Source: Ypsolopha sequella (Eukaryota; Arthropoda; Insecta; Lepidoptera; Ypsolophidae). Taken from it: a stretch of DNA of 64,000 nt. The notes under the pieces were generated by a model. It was not told the origin of the DNA and searched no databases. It worked only from the letters and a program-made list of their open reading frames with translations. Where the stretch lies: NCBI GenBank assembly GCA_934047225.1, contig OW203997.1:5938417-6002416 (forward strand), in the 5' to 3' direction. How positions within the stretch are numbered: position 1 is the stretch's first letter; every line of letters starts with the position of its first letter. Shown here piece after piece: positions 57,043-64,000 of the stretch. The translations under genes were made by a program, and so were the position numbers.

Positions 57043-57604
57043 ATTTTCAAGTCGCCGTTTTCAACATTTTTATTCGCCCACAGTCTTTCGCCCACTTAGT
57101 ATTTTAGTACGCTATATTCAGTATTTTGACACCTTAAATTTGTATTTATATTCGCTCGTCTAAATACTACCCATTTTAAAATAACATTAAACAACAGCAG
57201 TGATTTGGAAAAACCATCACTTTTCATGAGTACAATTCATGTATTGATGTTTGTGTAAGTCCCATGCACGCGATAGAACACTTAGACAAGCTCTGATGCT
57301 AGACATTGTATTGGTTTAAGTTAAGTCCGTTTTGTTATCTTACTCCATAGGCAATTATTGTATTTCTAGGGTTCCGTACCTCGTTGAAACACTTTATTGT
57401 CTTTTTGACATATTTTTTAACAACACGCCATATTTTTTTTTTTAGTGTCTACATTGACGGAACTGAATCCAATTTAAAATTGATGTTTAGCACTGTGGAG
57501 CCCCTTAAATACAAGCTAAAATACCCAAAATGAAAAACACGTATTCCCTTCCCTCATAGTGGTAACATTAAATACTCCTTTGAAATAAAAATATTTAGTT
57601 TAAG

Positions 57605-58010
57605 AGGTCTTTACATATGAAATTGCCGTTTTATATAGAGAATTTGAAGGAAACTCAATTTTCAGTACTAACGTTTATGCATTTTTTTAGGAATGACAAA
57701 TCCAAATTATATAATTTCTTATGTGTATGAATAAGACAACATTCAGCTAACAGCAACATTAATTTAATTATTGAAAAGTGTTAGCTGTAAAAAATTATTA
57801 CGAATCTTATCATAGAAATGGAACGAACTCTTTTTGAAGATTTAATTTTTATAATCAAACTGAAAATAAAAACAGAATTTAATGCGTAAATGTAAAACCT
57901 TGAAATAAACTTTCAAACAAAAACAAATAATTGAAATAGCTATTTAATTACAGGAATTATGAACTCATGAATCTGTAAGAAGATTTCGGCAATTTCCTAT
58001 GTAAAGACCT
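57605..58010. mobile_element. AGGTCTTTAC inverted-repeat element, copy 3
   Basis: 406 bp, both ends well preserved (AGGTCTTTACATATGAAATT ... CTATGTAAAGACCT). Confidence 0.65.
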
Positions 58011-58054
58011 ATTATTATAACGCTACTGAACCCTAAGGGCACGAATCTACTCAC

Positions 58055-58345
58055 GCTTGACCGGTTTTTGTTCGCTTGTAATAATGATCTAGGGGTGGGT
58101 GGTGGTTGGTAAAGGGTAACTATCGGTTTTATCTAAATTATAAACCTCATGTTTCGAAGGTTTATTTTGGAAATATTTTGAACAAATCCAAATTTTTCAT
58201 ATTTTTTTTACACCAAATTTCATGTCTTTATCTTTAATGTTGCTAAAGTTATGAGGCTGTGACATACGGACGGACGGACGGTCAAGGAGTCTCACTATAA
58301 AGGTTCCTTTTGTACCTTTTAGGTACTACGGAATCTTAAAAAGTG
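58055..58345 (+). repeat. AACCGGCCAAGTGCGA-type repeat, right part
   Basis: Retains CATACGGACGGACGGACGG and GGTTCCTTTTGTACC; the left part is diverged. Confidence 0.5.
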
Positions 58346-58392
58346 GTAACACGAAATACTCCTTTGAAATAAAAATATTAAGTATATAAATA

Positions 58393-58658
58393 TACAAGGT
58401 GACTTTTTGATCATCGTCCAAATTCATACTGAAGGCTTGATAAGTGATCAGTATCTTGGATCAGTAACAATTTTTGCGAAATTCGTATAATGAAATTTCG
58501 GCTTCCCATATAAATTCAGTTCCAGTCCCGAGTGAATCACTATGGGGAGTCGAAATTTCATTTTACGAATTTCACCAAAATTGTTATTGATGCATGATAC
58601 TGATCACTTACCAAGCCACCAGTATGAATTTGGACGATGATCAAAAAGTCACCGTGTA
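58393..58658. mobile_element. TACAAGGTGA foldback, copy 2
   Basis: 266 bp, same ends, TA on each side (58391-58392, 58659-58660). Confidence 0.8.
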
Positions 58659-58864
58659 TAGTAACGCTACTGAACCCTAAGGGCATCGCTTGTAATAATA
58701 GTCTGGGGGTGGTGGTGGTTGGTAAAGGGTTTATATAAATTATAAACCTCATGTTTCGAAGGTCAGGGGAGGTTGACGACTTTTCCTGTTTAAGTGATTT
58801 CATGATGGGTTTGGAAAGATTTAGGATTTCTTCATGAAGAATGTAAGTTTTTAGGTTTGTGTAC

Positions 58865-59172
58865 TGCATCCATCAGCCCGTATTCGTCCACTGCTAGACA
58901 TAGGCCTCCTCCATATTACGCCACTCTTGGCGGTCCTCAGTCATCCTCATCCGGCCGCCATCCGCAACGTCCTTCAAATCGTCAGTCCAGCGGGCACGAG
59001 AGCGGCTGCGCTTTGCTGTACGTGGTCTCCATTCCAATGCCTTACGGCCCCAACGGTTATCACGTTGGCGACAAATATGGCCAATCCACTGCCACTTTAA
59101 CTTACTGATTCGGCAGGCTATGTCGGTCACCTTCGATCTCTGACGGATATCTTCGTTTCGGATTTTATCCAA
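58865..59172 (-). pseudogene. 3' tail of an RTE-type LINE ORF, second copy
   Basis: A 92-codon frame (58894-59172): DKIRNEDIRQRSKVTD, KLKWQWIGHICR, RWGRKALEWRPRT, ARWTDDLKDVADGG, TEDRQEWRNMEEAYV, then stop. It keeps the true C-terminus that the other copy loses to a frameshift, but is shorter at the N-terminal side. A two-codon shortfall in the GRPRARW stretch is visible. Confidence 0.85.
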
Positions 59173-59346
59173 GGTTTGTGTAAAATACCTTCAGCTTCTA
59201 CTCTATCCTACTTATTGTCACAACGTGCAAAAGAGCGAATATGATGGAAAAAATAGGAGAGATGTCGTGGGACATCCAGTTGGAACGAAGTTCCTTTCGA
59301 TACTGACGTACACGCCGCGCCGCATGTCTACTGCAGTAATACAATA

Positions 59347-59824
59347 TACAAGGTGACTTTTTGATCATCGTCCAAATTCATACTAGAGACTTGGTAAGTG
59401 ATCAGCATCATGATTCGATAACAATTTTTGTGAAATTCGTGTAATAAAATTTCGACTTCCCATAGTAATTCACTACCAGTCCTTAGTACATCACTATAGG
59501 GAGTCGAAATTTCATTTATAGCACACTGTGCGTAAAATGACCGCTTTACGCACGCTGCGCGTGCGTATAGTCGGCATTTTCCGCACTTGTGCTATGAAAA
59601 ATTATACGAAACTCGTGCGAGAAACTTTTTCTCGACTCGTGTGATTGCAGCACTCGCCTTCGGCTCGTGCCGCAAACTCACACTCGTCAGAAAACGTTTC
59701 ATCGCTCTATCGTATCGTAATATACTATTTATGAATTTTACAAAAATCGTTATTTGTTCATGATGCTGATCACTTACCTAGGCTCAAGTATGAATTTGGA
59801 CGATGTTCACAAATTCACCTTGTA
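59347..59824. mobile_element. TACAAGGTGA foldback, copy 3, carrying a nested insertion
   Basis: Without the 207-bp insert and its 6-bp duplication it is 265 bp, like the other copies. TA on the left (59345-59346); the right end abuts the next element. Confidence 0.78.
59520..59726. mobile_element. Insertion nested in foldback copy 3
   Basis: 207 bp starting AGCACACTGTGCG and flanked by ATTTAT on both sides (59514-59519 and 59727-59732). It contains CGCACGCTGCGCGTGCG and CTCGTGCGAG palindromes and is richer in GC than its host. Family unknown. Confidence 0.6.
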
Positions 59825-60068
59825 TAAGGTCTTTCAATTTAAATGGAAAGTAATTTAGGAGGTGATTCAGTATCGTTAATATATCACATTCCACTGCAAA
59901 GCACTTTTTTTGCGCGAACTTTTTTTTCACTTCTCAGTCCAAAGTGGTCCGATCAGCTGATTTTGAAGAAAAAGTTCGCGCAAAAAAAGTACTTTGCAGT
60001 GGAATGTGATGTATTAACGATACTGAATCACCTCCTAAATTACTTTCCATTAAAATTGAAAAACCTTA
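59825..60068. mobile_element. Inverted-repeat element with ~100-bp arms (TAAGGTCTTTC ends)
   Basis: 244 bp: TAAGGTCTTTCAATTTAAAT ... complement ... AACCTTA. TA precedes and follows it (59823-59824, 60069-60070). The left TA is also the last two bases of foldback copy 3. Confidence 0.7.
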
Positions 60069-60987
60069 TATAATATATAATAAGATGAATAAACGCTTGT
60101 AAACACAAACACATACTATAGCAAAAGTATCGTGACGGTCGAAACCTTACACTTTTTTTGGTCTAGCTTTCATTCACCAAGCGTCTGGATTGGACTGTAA
60201 CGTGCGATAAGGACCTTCGTTCCATTAAAGGTTCGAGCACACTAAGTCAGGCTGCAGCGAGATGGGGCGGGCCGCATCGCAACGCAAAATGCATACTTGG
60301 TACATCAGTGACACGCCGCGCCGGGTCGCAGTGCATTGACGGATTTTAAGGGGCTCCACAATGCCTAACATCAGTTTTGTATTGGATTCAGTTCCGTCAA
60401 AGTAGATGGTAAACATTACAAAAAAATATGGCGTGTTTTTTTGACTCAAGATAATTATTAATTACACTATATAAATAAACATACTTTCAATCTTCTATTA
60501 ATATATTTATTTAAAAAAAGCATGAATTTTACGAAAAAAGCGATTCAGTTTCCATATTTCAAAACCTATTGAAACAAAGCTAACATACGCAGATACTAAC
60601 TAGAATAAAACATCTTTATTACATAAACAAATTATAATTAATGTCCTAATGTAGCTGCGATTTCAAAATAACTGAAGTTTTGCGTGCGCGGCATCTGATT
60701 ACAGCAGGATAGACAGTTAAAAAAACAAAAGCGTTTGAGTAGTACTGAATTTTATCATTGTGCAGCCCCTTAAGTACAGTACACTGCGGAACGTTGTTGC
60801 GGACGTTGTTGCGGACTGTAGGATTGTGGTGGCGACTATGGATAAGGACAGCTCTTGAGGTAGCAACTATATAACAGCTCTGATGAAGAACTTGTTTTTT
60901 TCACCTCCCATTTGAAGAAGAAGTGAAACAAAAGTGCTAAAAATAAAACGTAAAATATGGATAGCATAAAAATAAACGCTTGGTATA

Positions 60988-61091
60988 GCACACTGCTGAC
61001 CGGGCGCAACGGGGCAGGCCGGGCCGCATCGCACGGACGGAAATCCGCCGGGCAATAATGCGACCCGCTCCGCCCCGGCGCCATAGTGTGC
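60988..61091. mobile_element. Short GC-rich inverted-repeat element
   Basis: GCACACTGCTGACCGGGCGC ... CGCCCCGGCGCCATAGTGTG: imperfect inverted ends in a very AT-rich region. A related GC-rich stretch lies at 60235-60345. Confidence 0.45.
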
Positions 61092-61109
61092 CATAGCGAT
61101 ATGGTATGC

Positions 61110-62778
61110 TCCAACCTTTAAGGTATCAAAGGATGTATCTAGTGAGCGTGCATAATAAAATCCCAAAACACATTAAACATTTAAATTTAAGCCGACTCAA
61201 GAATAAATTATTTATTTTATTAATTCATAAAAAATAAATGATTTTCTAAACAATACAACCATTCAATCTCCTTTCAATCTACTTTAATGAATGATAATTC
61301 TTTTTCAATACGGTCAATTTATGATTATTTCTTTATTGTGTATATTTTATAATTTAAAACTTAAACAAACTAAACGCCTAAGAATAAATATATTACAAAC
61401 TAAACTAACAAACAAAATACAAATGCGAATTTATTTCAATTATTTAGCGATTAATGTTTTCTTTTGTGTAAAGTAACTTGATTGTATTTATTTTTCATAT
61501 TAACATTTAAGCAATTATTTTTATTACATTTTTCTAAGATGACCTAGCCTATTTTATGAATGTATTTTTTTCTAGTATTTGTATGTTATTAAGAGACCGG
61601 CGGAGCATGCCTGGTTCATACAAACAAAATACCAAAAGCATTTGTAAATAATAGATATTCTTAGGATAGTGTGTGTTTATCCCGATTGGATTACAGAATA
61701 TCTACGTTCCCAAATATACATTTCGAAAAGACACTGATTTAAAGACGACATATAAGCAATTAAAAATTTCCATGGAAAGCATATTTTTCTCATATTTCAT
61801 GTTTAAATCAGAGTTCTTATCCAATATACAATTTGAGAACCTAAATATTCTGTTATGCAATCGAAATAAATACACACTACTTCATACAAAATTTCGTTTG
61901 TATGAACTAGGATTGTGTATAAAGTTTTTATGAAGCATGCTGCACGTTTGTGTTCTTAATATTATTATATTCATACGCCTACCAGCAGGATATAACGTCC
62001 ATAAATTTGCGACAACCCTAATGTTTATGAATAAAGAGATGATTCTATGATTCTATGTGCTAGGTGCTTTAGACTCCGAGAGTCGCCCACTTATTGACCA
62101 AGCTCAACTGGATAAGCCCATTGACTCAACTAGTTTGTCCTTGGTTGTTGCATTTGCGTGGGTAGAGAGATCAGCTGATTTCTAGCTTCTATACATAAAA
62201 CTATAATTTGGAAAAAATATTTTATATTGTTTAATTTATAGGTAAGTTTTTCTTAATTTATTTTTTAGTTAGGTATAATTTTATCTTTTATATTTCTATT
62301 AATTTATAGGTAGTCTAGTTTTTTTATGTTATTTAAGTTTTATATTGTAAAATTAATTAATTACAGCGAAGGAATAAATAATATTATAAACTATAAATTT
62401 TTTCAATCTCATGTTTAATGATGAACAAAAGGAATCTTGCACGTGTGTTTCAGAGCAAGTAGGTTATAAAACAATGTCATGTTAACTTGCCTTATCAGTT
62501 GATATCACCAAATCTACAACTAATCGCCAGACCTTGTGACAAAGGTACAGTCGTCTGCAGTTCAAGCTGCCTATTTGTAAACGGCTATGACACCGCAATA
62601 AGAACTGCCAATAGGTAGCCTGTCATGTTGGCGTTTGTACATTCAGCCATACCACGTTATATTACCCAAAACCGATAACACTCGGCCAATAGCGTTTGAC
62701 TTGTAACTCATGTTCTACTGATCATACTGAAAGGATATCTAAACAAAAAAAAAAGTACGAGCGTGAATATTAAATAAT
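61110..62778. other. Intergenic, no gene seen
   Basis: Strongly AT-rich. An 86-codon ORF at 61673-61933 is not recognised. Confidence 0.4.
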
Positions 62779-62791
62779 AGTTATTTTATAA

Positions 62792-63224
62792 TAATTATGT
62801 TAATAAAATATTTTTATGAAACACCGTTCAAGGGCCTTTTTTATTTTTCATATATATGTTTTACTCCACATAAATACAAACACTTAAATGGTTTTAGTCG
62901 CTATATTTCGACCCCTCAGTGGGGCCGTCATCAGGCGAATAGGAAAAAATATTATATGACATATATGTATAGGTATTTGAAGTAAGAAAACCGCTGACAT
63001 CTATTGATATAAAATATAAAAAAATATCAAAAAGTCTGGTTCATGAATTATAGTATATTTTTTTATATTTTATATCAATAGATGTCAGCGGTTTTCTTAC
63101 TTCAAATACCTATACATATATGTCATATAATATTTTTTCCTATTCGCCTGATGACGGCCCCACTGAGGGGTCGAAATATAGCGACTAAAACCATTTAAGT
63201 GTTTGTATTTATGTGGAGTAAAAC
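62792..63224. mobile_element. Insertion containing a perfect 171-bp palindrome
   Basis: AGTTATTTTATAA occurs on both sides (62779-62791, 63225-63237), a 13-bp duplication like those made by LINE-type insertion. Inside, 62857-63027 and 63055-63225 are exact inverted copies around a 27-bp spacer. The arms contain the ATATTTCGACCCCTCAGTGG / GGGGCCGTCATCAG hairpin motif. No ORF. Confidence 0.75.
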
Positions 63225-63246
63225 AGTTATTTTATAACTCATTTTA

Positions 63247-63623
63247 AATAATTCAATTCAATTCATTTTATTCGGTAACAATATAAACTGTGTTCGAAAT
63301 AACACATTCACAGTAACTAGATATGAATACATGATTTACATATTAATTAATATGAACAGTAATTCAGCAGTATAAAAAATAATAATGTAAAATTATTAAT
63401 TACAACGTCAAAAATATTAAATTTAAAGATGAAATGATATAATATTAAAGTCAATTTAACAATTAATAATAGGTTATTAGTAATTACTAATTACATTCAA
63501 TGTCAAGAGATAAATATTAAGACTAATCATAAATAACAAAATAATAAAGTATTAAAGTATTAAAGTCAAATATAAGTAACAAAGAAAAATAAAAATCAAT
63601 GTTTCCTTTATAGAGGTAACATT
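63247..63623 (-). repeat. LINE 3' end (minus) followed by AT-rich sequence
   Basis: AATTCAATTCATTTTATTCGG at 63250 is the usual minus-strand 3' end of a lepidopteran LINE. The rest is AT-rich with many TTAA/TAATTA words and nothing recognised. Confidence 0.35.
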
Positions 63624-64000
63624 TAGTGATGCAACGAATACGAATACGAATATTCGTATTCGCCGAATAGTAGACATTTACCGAATATTCGTATTCGGCG
63701 AATACTAATACGAATATTTAAAAACTAATATATTTGTACGCAACACTATTTACTGCAGATTTGAAAAACGCGCGTAAAAATATGACGTGTGCAGAGGCCC
63801 TTAACCGCAACGATGACGTAACGGGGGAGTCCCCGGCCATAGTTTATACAGTTATGCGGCTCCGGGAGTTTCCCTCTCATTACCATTACGAACCATGGAT
63901 TGATTCATTCATTCCTTTCCTTTCATTCATTTCATTTGTCAGTCGTGAGCACAAGTCAAGCTAGAGAGTATCGTTTTATTTATTTTCTGAGTTTGCTGCG
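63624..64000. mobile_element. Probable left end of a hAT-like element running off the window
   Basis: Starts TAGTGATGCAACGAATACG, then an array of ATTCGTATTCG/CGAATA repeats to about 63720, the same organisation as the CCGGATA arrays at 31.5 kb. The right end is not in the window. No transposase is seen. Confidence 0.4.

Overview
The window looks like AT-rich nuclear DNA from a moth or butterfly (Lepidoptera). The only clear host gene encodes the catalytic subunit of cAMP-dependent protein kinase (Pka-C1 type), with the 353-residue length, FAEF C-terminus and uninterrupted coding sequence that I know from insect orthologues. The rest is dense interspersed repeats of kinds familiar from lepidopteran genomes: repeats starting with AACCGGCCAAGTGCGAGTC-like or CCGACTTCTAAAAAGGAGG-like sequence, RTE and CR1/Jockey LINE tails, tRNA-derived SINEs and many short inverted-repeat DNA elements. 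Nothing points to a bacterium, organelle or virus: there are no operons, CRISPR arrays or rRNA genes. I cannot name the species.

Layout. 0-11 kb: repeats only, including TTAA-bounded elements, a hAT-type element with an exact 8-bp target duplication (1.7-2.2 kb), a GC-rich inverted-repeat element (2.7-3.1 kb), and a 42-bp minisatellite split by a second hAT-type element (6.6-7.0 kb). 11-16.5 kb: a SINE, then the kinase gene with a short-uORF leader, an intact CDS at 12162-13223 and a long T-rich, repeat-poor 3' region with several AATAAA signals. 16.5-36 kb: hAT-type elements with 8-bp duplications at 16.6-17.1 and 31.5-32.3 kb, a CR1/Jockey-like RT tail at 21.3-22.1 kb, and many foldback elements. 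36.7-38.6 kb: an integrase-only LTR retrotransposon inserted inside a hAT-type miniature element, both with exact target duplications. 39-50 kb: LINE relics, a 29-bp minisatellite, foldbacks and an RTE tail. 50.3-54.8 kb: a 4.4-kb Ty3/gypsy element with nearly identical 481-bp LTRs and a 4-bp duplication; its single 706-codon ORF keeps gag, protease and the integrase C-terminus after the polymerase and integrase cores were lost in frame. 55-64 kb: foldbacks, a tRNA-like sequence, a second RTE tail, a perfect 171-bp palindrome, and one end of another hAT-like element near the edge.

The main story is layered transposition around one conserved signalling gene. Many boundaries can be read to the base from target duplications, nesting and, in two cases, paralogous uninterrupted sites inside the same window. 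The most unusual objects are the two shrunken LTR elements that keep open reading frames, and a set of unrelated non-autonomous elements that all make 8-bp duplications and all carry short subterminal repeats, with no transposase gene in view. Family names rest on motif recognition alone, as no database search was possible.
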